Notes: a model not told the origin generated them from the sequence alone. A stretch of 64,000 bases of DNA from Tateyamaria sp947503385 (GCF_051195235.1 NZ_JBNFZM010000003.1:310001-374000); one strand, 5' to 3'. Positions 7,587 through 16,691 are shown, numbered from the stretch's first letter. Numbers and translations: made by a program.

Positions 7587-8537
7587 ATGGATAAATCCAA
7601 CGACGCAAGACAAAAGCGTGACCATGGCGGTGGGCTGGATCAGGCTGTTCAACGCTATGGTGGGGCGCGCGCGGATTGGATCGACCTGTCCACAGGTATT
7701 AATCCTATTCCCTATGCGTTTACGCCGCCAACCGCCGCTGCGTGGACTGCGTTACCCGATTCTGGCGCGCAATCGGCGCTGTGTGCTGCCGCCCGCACAT
7801 TCTGGACTGTACCGGATCATTTGGACGTGCTGGCCGTGCCCGGTGCGTCAGCCGCAATCGCGCAGATGCCCCGCCTGAAACCGGCAGGCACCGTGCGCAT
7901 TCCCCGCCCCACCTACAACGAACACGCCGCTGCCTTTGTCACCCACGGATGGGACGTCACAGACACAGGTGGCGACGGCCAAGTGCTGGTCCATCCCAAC
8001 AATCCAACGGGACATTTTTGGAACGCGAACGATCTGGGACATGGGTTGCAGATCATCGACGAAAGCTTTTGCGACATTGCGCCGGACCGCAGCCTCGTTC
8101 CCCATGCTGGCGCCGATACGATCGTGCTGAAAAGTTTTGGCAAGTTCTGGGGGTTGGCGGGGCTGCGTCTGGGCTTTGTCATCGGTGAGCCCGACCATCT
8201 TGGGCGTCTGGCCGAGTGGTTGGGTCCGTGGCCCGTCTCCGGCGTGGCGCTGGACGTCGGGCGGCAGGCGTTGCGCGATGTCGCATGGGCCGATGCGACA
8301 CGCACGCGGCTGGACGTCGATGCCATTCGGATGGACAGTATTTTGGCGGATGCGGGCGCAGAATGCGTTGGCGGCACCGCACTTTTTCGCCTGTATCAGG
8401 TCGATGACGCTGCCCGCTGGCAGGACCGATTGGCGCAGCATCATATCTGGAGCCGGACATTCCCATATTCGGACCGTTGGCTGCGCCTTGGTCTGCCGGA
8501 TGCATCCGGGTGGTCCCGACTGGCCGACGCAGTATGA
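7587..8537 (+). CDS. cobC: L-threonine-O-3-phosphate decarboxylase (cobalamin biosynthesis, CobC/CobD)
   Basis: A PLP-dependent fold-type I enzyme that makes (R)-1-amino-2-propanol phosphate for the cobalamin lower-loop linker (CobC in Paracoccus/Rhodobacter naming, CobD in enterics). Seen: 'HGGGLDQAVQRYGG...WIDLSTGINP' at the start, 'VHPNNPTG' in the middle, 'IDESFCD' with the PLP-pyridine Asp, and 'LKSFGKFWGLAGLRLGF' with the Schiff-base Lys. 316 aa from the ATG at 7587; a GTG at 7575 is also open. The stop overlaps the cbiB start by four bases (ATGA), so the two steps of linker attachment are translationally coupled. Confidence 0.93.
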   Translation: MDKSNDARQKRDHGGGLDQAVQRYGGARADWIDLSTGINPIPYAFTPPTAAAWTALPDSGAQSALCAAARTFWTVPDHLDVLAVPGASAAIAQMPRLKPAGTVRIPRPTYNEHAAAFVTHGWDVTDTGGDGQVLVHPNNPTGHFWNANDLGHGLQIIDESFCDIAPDRSLVPHAGADTIVLKSFGKFWGLAGLRLGFVIGEPDHLGRLAEWLGPWPVSGVALDVGRQALRDVAWADATRTRLDVDAIRMDSILADAGAECVGGTALFRLYQVDDAARWQDRLAQHHIWSRTFPYSDRWLRLGLPDASGWSRLADAV

Positions 8538-9454
8538 GCATCGCGTTGCAATTGACACTGGCCCTGTGCCTCGACGCGCTGCTGGGCGAGCCCAAATGGC
8601 TGTGGAACCGCCTGCCCCACCCTGCTGTTCTGATGGGGCAGCTTGTTCGCTGGTTGGATGTGACGTTGAACCGGACGCATGTCGCACGCACCACCGGCGT
8701 CGTGGCCCTTGTGGTGATGGTGACGCTGGCGGGGGCGGTCGGGTGGGCGCTGTCCCTCTTTGGTGATGTCGTGGCCATCTGCGCCGCTGCAATTCTGCTG
8801 GCACACAGGTCGCTTGTGGAACATGTCGGCGCTGTCGCTGCGGGCTTGCGCCTGTCGGATGCAGCGGGCCGCCAAGCGGTGCGCATGATCGTCAGCCGCG
8901 ACGTCAGCGATGCCGCCCCACAGGATGTGGCCCGGGCAGGAATAGAATCGCTGGCTGAAAATTTCAGTGACGGCGTTGTCGCACCGGCCTTTTGGTTCCT
9001 TGTGGCTGGCCTGCCTGGCATCGCAATCTACAAGATGGTCAACACCGCCGACAGCATGATAGGCTACCGCACGCCGCGATACGCGGATTTTGGGTGGGCC
9101 GCGGCACGCTGTGATGACGTACTGAATTGGGTGCCCGCCCGCCTGACCGCACTGGCACTTACTCTGATGGGCGGCGCGTGGCACGCGTGGGCCGCAATCC
9201 GTGCCGATGCCGCCCTGCACCGCTCTCCCAACGCGGGCTGGCCCGAAGCAGCACTGGCCCACAGCCTGTCCTTCGCCCTCGCAGGACCGCGCAGCTATGA
9301 CGGCGCGGTGCAGACCTTTCCGTGGGTCAATGGCGCTGGCAAACGCGCCCTGACATCATCCGATATTGATACCGGTGTTGCGCTGATATGGAAAACCTGG
9401 GGCGGGATCGTGGCCGCCCTCTTTGTTCTGGGAGGCCTTCAATGGCTCTTGTAA
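8534..9454 (+). CDS. cbiB: Adenosylcobinamide-phosphate synthase CbiB/CobD
   Basis: Integral membrane enzyme that joins adenosylcobyric acid to aminopropanol (phosphate). The 306-aa protein begins 'ALCLDALLGEPKWLWNRLPHPAVLMG', the family signature, and has 'ESLAENFSDGVVAPAFW', 'NTADSMIGYRTPRYADFGWAAARCDDVLNWVPAR' like segments characteristic of CbiB, plus several hydrophobic helices. Called cobD in Pseudomonas/Rhodobacter literature. The start ATG at 8534 overlaps the cobC stop, and its own 3' end overlaps the next gene by 13 bases, making a tight three-gene operon. Confidence 0.95.
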   Translation: MSIALQLTLALCLDALLGEPKWLWNRLPHPAVLMGQLVRWLDVTLNRTHVARTTGVVALVVMVTLAGAVGWALSLFGDVVAICAAAILLAHRSLVEHVGAVAAGLRLSDAAGRQAVRMIVSRDVSDAAPQDVARAGIESLAENFSDGVVAPAFWFLVAGLPGIAIYKMVNTADSMIGYRTPRYADFGWAAARCDDVLNWVPARLTALALTLMGGAWHAWAAIRADAALHRSPNAGWPEAALAHSLSFALAGPRSYDGAVQTFPWVNGAGKRALTSSDIDTGVALIWKTWGGIVAALFVLGGLQWLL

Positions 9455-10614
9455 ATCGCCTCGCCATCGCCCTGGTGGTCACATTTCTGCCGCTTGGGGC
9501 ATGGGCGCAATGCGGTGGCAGCTTTGCCAGTTTCAAATCCGCGCTGGCAGCCGAAGCCATCGCCAAAGGCATGTCCAAGAACACCGTAGAAAGGTTCCTT
9601 GCGGGCGTGCGGCAAGATCCGTCCGTGCTCAAGGCTGACCGCGCCCAAGGCGTTTTTCAACGTCCGTTTATTGATTTCTCGCGCCGATTGATTTCGCAAA
9701 ACCGGATCAATGCGGGCCGCCAAAAGGCGCAACAATATGCCAGTGTCTTTGACCGGATCGAACGGCAATATGGTCTCGATCGCCATGTTCTCTTGGCCTT
9801 TTGGGCGTTTGAGACGGATTACGGCGCGTTTCAGGGCGATTTTAATACGGCCAACGCTCTCGTCACTCTTGCCCATGACTGCCGCAGGCCCGATCTCTTT
9901 CGCCCCCAAGTCTTTGCCGCGATGGAGCTTTTCGCCCGTGGTGCCTTTGATCCTGCCCGCACAACTGGCGCGTGGGCCGGTGAGATTGGCATGGTGCAAA
10001 TGCTGCCCCGAGACATTCTAGAAAACGGAGTGGACGGCGACGGCGACGGGGCTGTGCGCCTGAAATCCTCTGCCCCGGACGCATTGATGTCAGGCGGCAA
10101 GATGCTGCAGCATCTGGGCTGGCGTGCAGGCGAGCCGTGGTTGCAGGAGGTCACAGTGCCCACGTCCATGGATTGGAGCCTGAGCGGTGTCGGCACCAAA
10201 CTGTCCGCCGCGCAATGGGCAAAGCTGGGGGTGCAACCGCGTCAGGGTCGCCTCGCTGATTTGCCCGCATCGCTGATCCTGCCGCAAGGGCACAAAGGCC
10301 CTGCCTTTCTCGCTTATCCGAATTTCGATGTCTATTTCGAGTGGAACCAGTCCTTTACCTACGTTCTTACCGCCGCTTATTTCGCCACGCGGCTGGCGGG
10401 CGCTCAGGTCTATGACGCCGGGACCCCAGATCCTGGGCTGAACGCGAACCAAATGAAAACACTGCAAAAAAAGCTTCAGGCACGCGGGCACGATGTCGGC
10501 AAGATCGACGGTATCCTCGGCGCAGGCACGCGCGCCGCCGTGCAAGCCGAACAAAAACGGCTGGGCCTGCCCGCCGATGCCTGGCCGACGCCCGCGCTTC
10601 TGCGACGTTTGTAA
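9442..10614 (+). CDS. Lytic murein transglycosylase (MltB-like) with peptidoglycan-binding domain
   Basis: A 390-residue periplasmic enzyme that cleaves the MurNAc-GlcNAc bond forming 1,6-anhydro-MurNAc. It has a Sec signal peptide ending 'LGAWAQC', an SLT_2 catalytic domain with the catalytic Glu in 'LLAFWAFETDYGAFQGDFN', 'TGAWAGEIGMVQMLPRDI' substrate-site residues, and a C-terminal PG_binding_1 domain ('LQARGHDVGKIDGILGAGTR...'). The start at 9442 lies within the last codons of cbiB. Its operon place behind cobalamin genes is common in Rhodobacteraceae and need not mean shared function. A strong terminator follows 66 bp downstream. Confidence 0.93.
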   Translation: MALVNRLAIALVVTFLPLGAWAQCGGSFASFKSALAAEAIAKGMSKNTVERFLAGVRQDPSVLKADRAQGVFQRPFIDFSRRLISQNRINAGRQKAQQYASVFDRIERQYGLDRHVLLAFWAFETDYGAFQGDFNTANALVTLAHDCRRPDLFRPQVFAAMELFARGAFDPARTTGAWAGEIGMVQMLPRDILENGVDGDGDGAVRLKSSAPDALMSGGKMLQHLGWRAGEPWLQEVTVPTSMDWSLSGVGTKLSAAQWAKLGVQPRQGRLADLPASLILPQGHKGPAFLAYPNFDVYFEWNQSFTYVLTAAYFATRLAGAQVYDAGTPDPGLNANQMKTLQKKLQARGHDVGKIDGILGAGTRAAVQAEQKRLGLPADAWPTPALLRRL

Positions 10615-10680
10615 TTTGGTAACGTTTGGATTATATTCCGAGCCAGCGGTAATTGTGTTCAGTGCACGCACCGAACAAAC

Positions 10681-10717
10681 GACCCGGCAGAGCCGCTACT
10701 CTGCCGGGTCACTCTTT
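10681..10717 (+). terminator. Rho-independent terminator after the cobC-cbiB-transglycosylase operon
   Basis: A perfect 12-bp stem (GACCCGGCAGAG / CTCTGCCGGGTC) with loop CCGCTA, followed by ACTCTTTTTC on the plus strand. Placed 66 bp after the transglycosylase stop. The strongest canonical terminator I can see in the window. Confidence 0.85.
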
Positions 10718-10723
10718 TTCAGG

Positions 10724-10822
10724 CTATAGCCCGATCAAGAGACGGATGATACCAATCACGAGCGTCGCTATTGCAATCGCCATCATCCATTTGCGGTATT
10801 TGCTTTCCGTCAGTGCACTCAC
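10724..10822 (-). CDS. Possible 32-aa hydrophobic peptide downstream of smc
   Basis: On the minus strand after smc, a frame opening with GTG at 10822 encodes a basic start ('ALTESKYRKW') and one hydrophobic helix ('MMAIAIATLVIGIIRLLIGL'), then stops at 10724. An AGGAGG sequence touches the GTG directly, which is too close for ideal initiation, so the true start or the reality of the gene is uncertain. The rest of 10615-10902 holds the terminator and otherwise nothing I recognise. Confidence 0.3.
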   Translation of the reverse strand: MSALTESKYRKWMMAIAIATLVIGIIRLLIGL

Positions 10823-10902
10823 CTCCTCGCACGGTCCATTGGGGACCGCTGCCAAGGGATATCGGTGAAAGATTAACTCAATTTGAATGCATCTGACGCG
10901 CA

Positions 10903-13900
10903 CTAGGCTACTAGCGTCTCGGCCTTTTTCAGATCCACCGACACCAGCTGGCTCACACCTTGCTCCGCCATGGTCACCCCGAACAATCGGTCCATCCGCG
11001 CCATGGTGACGGCGTGGTGCGTGATAATCAGGAACCGTGTGTCGGTGCGGCGGCACATCTCGTCCAGAAGATCGCAGAACCGTGTCACGTTCGCATCGTC
11101 CAGCGGCGCGTCGACCTCGTCCAGCACACAGATTGGGGCCGGGTTGGCCAAAAACACTGCAAAGATCAGCGCCAAAGCGGTCAACGTCTGCTCCCCACCC
11201 GACAGCAGCGAGAGGGTCGACAGCTTTTTGCCCGGCGGCTGACACATAATCTCAAGCCCGGCTTCCAGCGGATCGTCGCTTTCCACCATTACGAGGTTAG
11301 CCTCACCGCCACCGAACAAGTGTTTAAAGAGCATGGAGAAATTCGAATTTACCTGTTCAAAGGCAGTTAACAGCCGCTCACGGCCCTCGCGGTTGAGGCT
11401 GGCAATGCCGCCGCGCAGCGTCTTGATTGCCTCCTCAAGGTCGTTCTTTTCGGACAACAAGTTGTCGTGCTCTTCTTGCACCTCTTTGGCGTCTTCCTCT
11501 GCGCGCAGGTTCACAGCACCCAATGCATCGCGCTGACGTTTCAGCCGCGCCACTTCGGTCTCCAGTGTCTCGGCCCCCGGCATCGCATCCGGCGTCACGT
11601 CCAATGCCGTCAGCAGCTGGTTCGGCGTTTGCTGATGTTCGTCCGCAATCCGCTCTGCCGCAGCCTGCACCGTCTCGCGCGCCGCTTCTGTCAGGGCCTC
11701 GGCCCGCGCCCGGTCCTCGCGCGCTTCGGACGCGGCACGTTCTGCATCCCGTTCCGTTTGTGCGGCCGTGCGCAGCGCCGCTTCACCGGTGCTGAGCGCG
11801 TCGGCGCTGTGCGCCTTGCGCGCTTCGGCTTTCGTGATCTCTTCGGCAAGGCTCGCGCGGGTCTCGGCCAATTCCGATGGCAGTTTTTCGGCGACGGCCA
11901 GTTCTGCCTCTGTCGTTTCCTTGCGGGCCACCAATTCGGCGCTGCGGCGCTCCGCCGTTTCAAGCCGGTGCTTCCAACCACTGACCTCCTTGGTGATCTC
12001 CTGTGCGCGTTTGATCCGCGCCTCACCTGTGCGACGCAGATCGTCATGGGCCGAGCGGCGCGACATCATGGTGATGCGGGCCGCCTCGACCGTCATGCGG
12101 ATATCCTCCACTTGCGCGCGCGCGGCATCGAGGTCCGGCAAATCGGCCAAGGCCGTCTCCGCTTCGGCCAAACGGCTGCGCGCGCCCATCGCCTCTTCCT
12201 CGTGTCGCGTCACGGCAAGGCCCAGCGAATCCAGTCGGCTTTGCGCCAGATCGCGGTCCGCCTCTGCCCGGCTCAGTGCGCGGGCGGCGTCCGCCATCAT
12301 CCGGTCTGCCACCCGCCGCGCCTCGCGCGCACGCTTATCTGCATCCGTCAACTCGGTCAGGCGCGCGGTCAGTGCCTCATGCGCCTGCCGCGCCCCATCG
12401 GCACGTGCGGTTGCACGCTCCTGCGCCTGTTTCAGCGCCTCCAGCCGATTGAGTTGTTGCAACCGCAGTGCTGCCGCACTGGGCGCATCTTCGGCCCACG
12501 CGCGGAAGCCGTCCCACCGCCACAAATCGCCCTCGCGCGACACAAGGCGCTGCCCGGGTTTGAGTTGGTCATGCAGGCGGGCCGCATCGTCGGAATCGGC
12601 AAGTCCGATCTGGCTCATCCGGCGGGCAAGTGCCGATGGGACAGAAACATGCAGGGACAAGGGCGTCACACCCGCAGGCAGTTGCTGCACCCCCTCGTAA
12701 TCCGGCAATGTCGCCCAACCCGACGGGCCATCCGCATCCACCTCTGGTGCGCGCAAATCGTCGGCCAAGGCTGCCCCCAGCGCTTTTTCGAACCCGGCCT
12801 CGACCTGCAAACGGTCCACAATCTGGCCACCCTCGGCGGTATCCCGTTCGACCAGCTTGGCCAGCGCGCCCGCTTCGGCGCGCAGCGCATTCAGCTCGCC
12901 TTCGGCCTCGGACCGTTCGGCACGTGCATCCGCTTCGCGCGCCTGCACATCCGCCCGCGCCTCTTCGGCGGACAGGAGCGTCTCATCAGCCCGCTGCGCT
13001 GTCGCTTCGGCCTCGACAGAGGCCGCTTGCGCCGCTGTCACATCCGTTTCGGCCTGCCGCAACGCATCTGCGCTTGTCGCCACCGCCGCGCGCGCCTTTT
13101 CCGCCTCGGCCTGCGCGCGTGCTTCGACCTTGCGGTTGTCATCCAGCAAGCGCTGCGCCGACCCATGCCGCGCGGCAAGCCGGGCCACATCCTCGGTCTG
13201 TTCGGCCTGATCCTCTTCGCGGGCCTGTAAGACCTGTGCGGCCTCCCGCGCCCCGCTTGCCGCCTCATCCAGAAGCGCTTCATGCCCGTCGCTGGCTTTG
13301 GCGATCTCGCCCGCCTCCCATTCGAGACGCTGGATCGTCTCGCCCGCGTCACGGTTGAGGCCACCTTCGCGATCGATGTCATGAGTCAGCTGCACGATCC
13401 GCTGGCTGAGCGTTTCGATCGTCTTTTGCGCCTGCCTGTCCTGTTCGTCCAGCGTGTCCCGCTGCACGGTGAGCCGCTGCAGCACCGCTGCTGCGATCGC
13501 CTCTTCCTCGCGCAGGGGCGGCAAGGCCTCTTCGGCGGCGGCGCGCGCCTTCAGCGCCACCTGAACTGCGGCTTCGGCTTGCGCCGCCGAGGTGGTGCGG
13601 TCGCGCAAAGCCTCTTCGGCGCGTGCCCGCGCCTCATCGGCCTCACGCCAGCGCCGGTAGAGCAACTGCCCTTCCGCTTTGCGCAGGCTGTCGCCGATCT
13701 CGCGGTAGCGCGCCGCCTGCCGGGCTTGCCGGGCCAGTTGCGCCAGTTGCGTGGCCAGTTGCTCGATCACATCATCAACGCGGGCAAGGTTCTGTTCGGC
13801 ACCCTTCAGCTTTAGCTCGGCCTCGTGGCGCCGCTGGTACAGCCCGGAGATGCCTGCCGCCTCTTCCAGAATGCGCCGTCGGTTCTTGGGCTTGGCGTTG

Positions 13901-14394
13901 ATCAGCTCGCTGATCTGGCCCTGCCGCACCAATGCGGGCGAATGCGCGCCGGTGGACGCATCGGCAAACAGCATCTGCACGTCGCGCGCCCGCACATCCT
14001 TGCCATTGGTCTTGTAGGCGCTGCCAACGTCCCGCGTGATCCGGCGCACAATCTCAAGTGTGTCCTGATCATTGAACCCCGCGGGCGCCAAGCGGTCCGA
14101 ATTGTCGAGATGCAGGGACACTTCGGCAAAATTGCGCGCGGGCCGCGTTGCAGCACCTGCAAAGATCACGTCCTCCATGCCCCCGCCGCGCATCGCTGTG
14201 GGCCGGTTTTCACCCATCACCCAGCGCAGCGCTTCGAGCAGGTTCGACTTGCCACAGCCATTGGGCCCGACAACCCCCGTCAGCCCATCCGCGATGATGA
14301 GGTCAGTGGGATCGACAAAGGATTTGAACCCCGTCAGTCTGAGTTTGGAAAAGCGCAAGGGCAGGTCCGGCTCTGAGTCTCTCTGGCCTGTCAT
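10903..14394 (-). CDS. smc: Chromosome segregation ATPase SMC
   Basis: A 1163-residue SMC protein, full family length. The N-terminal ABC half has Walker A 'GPNGCGKSN' at about residues 43-51 after 'LRLTGFKSFVDPT'. Two long coiled coils (roughly 170-480 and 640-960, very rich in Ala, Glu and Arg) flank a hinge near 490-640. The C-terminal half has the signature 'LLSGGEQTLTALALIF' and Walker B 'PICVLDEVDAPLDD'. It works with the ScpAB kleisin complex to organise and separate sister chromosomes. Transcribed alone; a perfect DnaA box sits 63 bp upstream of the start. Confidence 0.97.
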   Translation of the reverse strand: MTGQRDSEPDLPLRFSKLRLTGFKSFVDPTDLIIADGLTGVVGPNGCGKSNLLEALRWVMGENRPTAMRGGGMEDVIFAGAATRPARNFAEVSLHLDNSDRLAPAGFNDQDTLEIVRRITRDVGSAYKTNGKDVRARDVQMLFADASTGAHSPALVRQGQISELINAKPKNRRRILEEAAGISGLYQRRHEAELKLKGAEQNLARVDDVIEQLATQLAQLARQARQAARYREIGDSLRKAEGQLLYRRWREADEARARAEEALRDRTTSAAQAEAAVQVALKARAAAEEALPPLREEEAIAAAVLQRLTVQRDTLDEQDRQAQKTIETLSQRIVQLTHDIDREGGLNRDAGETIQRLEWEAGEIAKASDGHEALLDEAASGAREAAQVLQAREEDQAEQTEDVARLAARHGSAQRLLDDNRKVEARAQAEAEKARAAVATSADALRQAETDVTAAQAASVEAEATAQRADETLLSAEEARADVQAREADARAERSEAEGELNALRAEAGALAKLVERDTAEGGQIVDRLQVEAGFEKALGAALADDLRAPEVDADGPSGWATLPDYEGVQQLPAGVTPLSLHVSVPSALARRMSQIGLADSDDAARLHDQLKPGQRLVSREGDLWRWDGFRAWAEDAPSAAALRLQQLNRLEALKQAQERATARADGARQAHEALTARLTELTDADKRAREARRVADRMMADAARALSRAEADRDLAQSRLDSLGLAVTRHEEEAMGARSRLAEAETALADLPDLDAARAQVEDIRMTVEAARITMMSRRSAHDDLRRTGEARIKRAQEITKEVSGWKHRLETAERRSAELVARKETTEAELAVAEKLPSELAETRASLAEEITKAEARKAHSADALSTGEAALRTAAQTERDAERAASEAREDRARAEALTEAARETVQAAAERIADEHQQTPNQLLTALDVTPDAMPGAETLETEVARLKRQRDALGAVNLRAEEDAKEVQEEHDNLLSEKNDLEEAIKTLRGGIASLNREGRERLLTAFEQVNSNFSMLFKHLFGGGEANLVMVESDDPLEAGLEIMCQPPGKKLSTLSLLSGGEQTLTALALIFAVFLANPAPICVLDEVDAPLDDANVTRFCDLLDEMCRRTDTRFLIITHHAVTMARMDRLFGVTMAEQGVSQLVSVDLKKAETLVA

Positions 14395-14456
14395 GGTGGC
14401 GGGGCGCAGGGGCGTCTGTCAACGCGAAGACCCCAGAAACAGCGGCCTGAAGCGAT

Positions 14457-14465
14457 TTATCCACA
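14457..14465 (+). promoter_or_regulatory. DnaA-box sequence upstream of smc
   Basis: TTATCCACA, the strict DnaA consensus, lies in the 90-bp gap between the lipoprotein gene and smc, about 63 bp before the smc start codon. Another copy occurs upstream of uvrC and one inside rimO. One isolated 9-mer can arise by chance. Confidence 0.35.
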
Positions 14466-14484
14466 AGATATTGCGGTTCCCCGC

Positions 14485-14886
14485 TCAGATCAGGGTGCAA
14501 TCCAGGTCCAGCACCAACTCATTCGTGGCTGCGCTGATATAGCTGTCCACCGTGTAACAGTCGTATTCACCCTGCGGTTTCAGCCGGTCAATCTTTGGCC
14601 CGCCTTTGCCGCAATCGAGAATGCCGGTGGCCTGTGCCTGATCCCCGCGCACCTCTTTGACACTGCAACCGCTCACCATTTCCATCGCGCGGCCCGCACG
14701 TGACTGGATCGGGCCAAAACGCGGCGCGTATTGCATGTTCGTACGGATTGCCTCCGCCAGACGCCCATTGACGCGCACGTCAAAGGTCGAGCCGTCAATC
14801 GTCACCGTCGTCACCGGAAGTCCGCGAAAATGCGGGCCTGCGGTGTTGCAGGCGGCCAGCAAACACAAGAGCGCAAGATACCTCAT
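14485..14886 (-). CDS. Hypothetical lipoprotein
   Basis: A 133-residue predicted lipoprotein from the ATG at 14886: 'MRYLALLCLLAAC' gives a very short signal and lipobox LLAAC. The mature part is beta-rich ('VTTVTIDGSTFDVRVNGRLAEAIRTN') and has further cysteines ('SGCSVKEV', 'ILDCGKGG', 'EYDCYTV', 'LDCTLI') that could pair in the periplasm. No family recognised. A CtrA box is 24 bp upstream of the start. It sits upstream of smc on the same strand with a 90-bp gap. Confidence 0.75.
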   Translation of the reverse strand: MRYLALLCLLAACNTAGPHFRGLPVTTVTIDGSTFDVRVNGRLAEAIRTNMQYAPRFGPIQSRAGRAMEMVSGCSVKEVRGDQAQATGILDCGKGGPKIDRLKPQGEYDCYTVDSYISAATNELVLDLDCTLI

Positions 14887-14909
14887 CCCGGCACCCTGCC
14901 CGGTCATGG

Positions 14910-14924
14910 TTAACGCCGCCTTAA
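14910..14924. promoter_or_regulatory. Candidate CtrA binding site (TTAA-N7-TTAA)
   Basis: TTAACGCCGCCTTAA is an exact full CtrA box, 24 bp upstream of the lipoprotein start (14886, minus) and 66 bp upstream of the FadR-type regulator start (14990, plus). The distance suits direct action on the lipoprotein promoter. Confidence 0.5.
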
Positions 14925-14946
14925 CGCTTGCATTGCACCGCATCGG

Positions 14947-14971
14947 AACTGGTCATATGATTTTACCAATT
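14947..14971. promoter_or_regulatory. Inverted repeat, possible autoregulatory operator
   Basis: AACTGGT-N11-ACCAATT is a 7-bp inverted repeat with one mismatch. FadR-subfamily GntR regulators such as PdhR use TGGT...ACCA half-sites, but usually with a 3-bp spacer, so the 11-bp spacer makes this tentative. If used, it supports the regulator starting at 14990. Confidence 0.3.
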
Positions 14972-14989
14972 CGCAATCAGGTGCCCGAA

Positions 14990-15757
14990 ATGCCCTTCCG
15001 CCCCGTCCAACCGGAAAAACTCTCTTCCGCCGTGATCCGCCAGATCGAACAATTGATCCTGCGCGGCATCCTGCGGCCCGGCGAACGGTTGCCGCCCGAA
15101 CGGGATCTGGCCGACCGGCTGGGCGTGTCGCGCCCGTCGCTGCGCGAGGCCATTGGCCACTTGCAGGATGAAGGGCTGCTGGCCACCCGGCCCGGCGCGG
15201 GGGTATTTGTGGCGGATGTGCTGGGGTCTGCCTTTGCGCCTGCGCTCACGCAGCTGTTTGCCCGCCACGACGAGGCGGTGTTTGACTATCTCAGCTTTCG
15301 CCGCGACATGGAGGGGCTGGCAGCCGAACGCGCCGCGCGCCTCGCGTCCGACACCGATCTGGCCGTGGTCAACACCGTCTTTGAAAAGATGGAGGCCGCC
15401 CACCCCAAGCGCAATTCTGACGAAGAGGCGCAGTTGGATGCGCAGTTTCACATGGCCATCATCGAGGCCAGCCATAACGTGATTATGCTGCATATGATGC
15501 GGTCGATGTACCAATTGCTGCGCGATGGCGTCTTCTACAACCGGCAGGTCATGTTCAAACAACGCACCACCCGTCAGGCCTTGCTGGACCAGCACCGCAG
15601 CATCAATGCGGCCTTGCAGGCCCGTGACCCGGACGGCGCCCGCGCCGCGGTGCACACCCATCTGGACTATGTCGAACGCGCCCTGCGCGATCAGCAAAAA
15701 GCCGAGCGGAACGAAGATGTGGCGCGCCAACGGCTGGATCACGAAACTCAGGCCTGA
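14990..15757 (+). CDS. GntR-family transcriptional regulator, FadR/FCD subfamily
   Basis: A 255-residue regulator. The N-terminal winged helix-turn-helix is clear ('RPGERLPPERDLADRLGVSRPSLREAIGHLQDEGLL', in part, about residues 30-70), followed by an all-helical FCD ligand domain with 'DYLSFRRDMEGLAAERAA', the metal/effector histidines in 'DAQFHMAIIEASHN' and 'HLDYVERAL'. The closest well-known relatives are PdhR/LldR types that sense pyruvate or lactate, but no target gene adjoins. Start at 14990 (MPFRPVQPEKL) is preferred to the ATG at 14957, which lies inside the inverted repeat. Confidence 0.88.
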   Translation: MPFRPVQPEKLSSAVIRQIEQLILRGILRPGERLPPERDLADRLGVSRPSLREAIGHLQDEGLLATRPGAGVFVADVLGSAFAPALTQLFARHDEAVFDYLSFRRDMEGLAAERAARLASDTDLAVVNTVFEKMEAAHPKRNSDEEAQLDAQFHMAIIEASHNVIMLHMMRSMYQLLRDGVFYNRQVMFKQRTTRQALLDQHRSINAALQARDPDGARAAVHTHLDYVERALRDQQKAERNEDVARQRLDHETQA

Positions 15758-15801
15758 CCGGGGGTATCCCGTTTTGACACGTACCGTGGCCGCCGGGGCT
15801 G

Positions 15802-16677
15802 TCACGCAGGTTTGGACACCAATGGCGGGCGGATGCGCGCCGCGCGCTGGCCCAGCCAAATCGCGCCCAGAACGATAAGCGCTCCGCCAATCTGGACCAA
15901 TGTCAGCGCCTGACCCAGCAGCAGCCAGCCAATCACCACAGCCGACAGCGGGCTCAGAAACCCCAAGGCCGACACCGCACCCGGATCAATCCGGGCGATG
16001 CCACGGAACCACAGGACATAGGTAAGCGCTGCGCCAATCAGCCCGAGATAGACGATGCCCAGCAGGTTGCCCGCCTCAAGCGGTGGCAAGGGTGGCTCCA
16101 GCAGGAGGGCGAGCGGAACCAGCAGGATACCTCCCGCCGTCAATTGCCACGCCGCAAAGGCAAAGAGCGGCACCGGCGGCTGCCATTTTCGCGTCAGCAC
16201 AGTGCCCGCCGCCATGGACGCGGCCCCGGCAAGCCCTGCCATCAGGCCCAGCGGGTCCAGCGCGACCCCGGACCCCAACACCAGCATTCCGACGCCCACC
16301 ATGCCAAGCAGCGCGGCAATCACCGCCGCAGCGCGGACCGCTGTACCGATCAGCAAAGCGGCGAGGAACACGACGATCAGCGGTTGCACCGCCCCCACCG
16401 TCGCGGCGACACCCCCCGGCAACCGGTAGGCCGCCACAAAGAGAAATGACCAGAACAGGGTAAAATTCAGCGCCCCAAGCACAAAGATGCGGCCCCACCA
16501 GATGCCCTGCGGCATGTGCCGCGCAATCGCCAGCATCAAGAGCCCGGCGGGCAAAGCGCGCAGCGCCGCCATGGTGACCGGGAACCCGTCCGGCAAAAGT
16601 TCGGTGGTGACATAGTAGGTGCTGCCCCAGATCAACGGCGCAAGCGCGGTAAGGGCGATATCCAACTGGCGTTTCAT
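15802..16677 (-). CDS. EamA/DMT-family exporter, PecM-like
   Basis: A 291-residue membrane protein with ten hydrophobic helices in two EamA repeats. The first repeat opens 'LAPLIWGSTYYVTTELLPDG', a pattern typical of PecM/YedA-like members of the drug/metabolite transporter superfamily; the second ends 'IGGALIVLGAIWLGQRAAR'. It is divergently paired with a PecS-like MarR regulator, with two palindromic operators between them, which fits a metabolite or drug efflux pump under that regulator. Substrate unknown. Confidence 0.88.
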   Translation of the reverse strand: MKRQLDIALTALAPLIWGSTYYVTTELLPDGFPVTMAALRALPAGLLMLAIARHMPQGIWWGRIFVLGALNFTLFWSFLFVAAYRLPGGVAATVGAVQPLIVVFLAALLIGTAVRAAAVIAALLGMVGVGMLVLGSGVALDPLGLMAGLAGAASMAAGTVLTRKWQPPVPLFAFAAWQLTAGGILLVPLALLLEPPLPPLEAGNLLGIVYLGLIGAALTYVLWFRGIARIDPGAVSALGFLSPLSAVVIGWLLLGQALTLVQIGGALIVLGAIWLGQRAARIRPPLVSKPA

Positions 16678-16691
16678 GGCGCGCCTCCATT

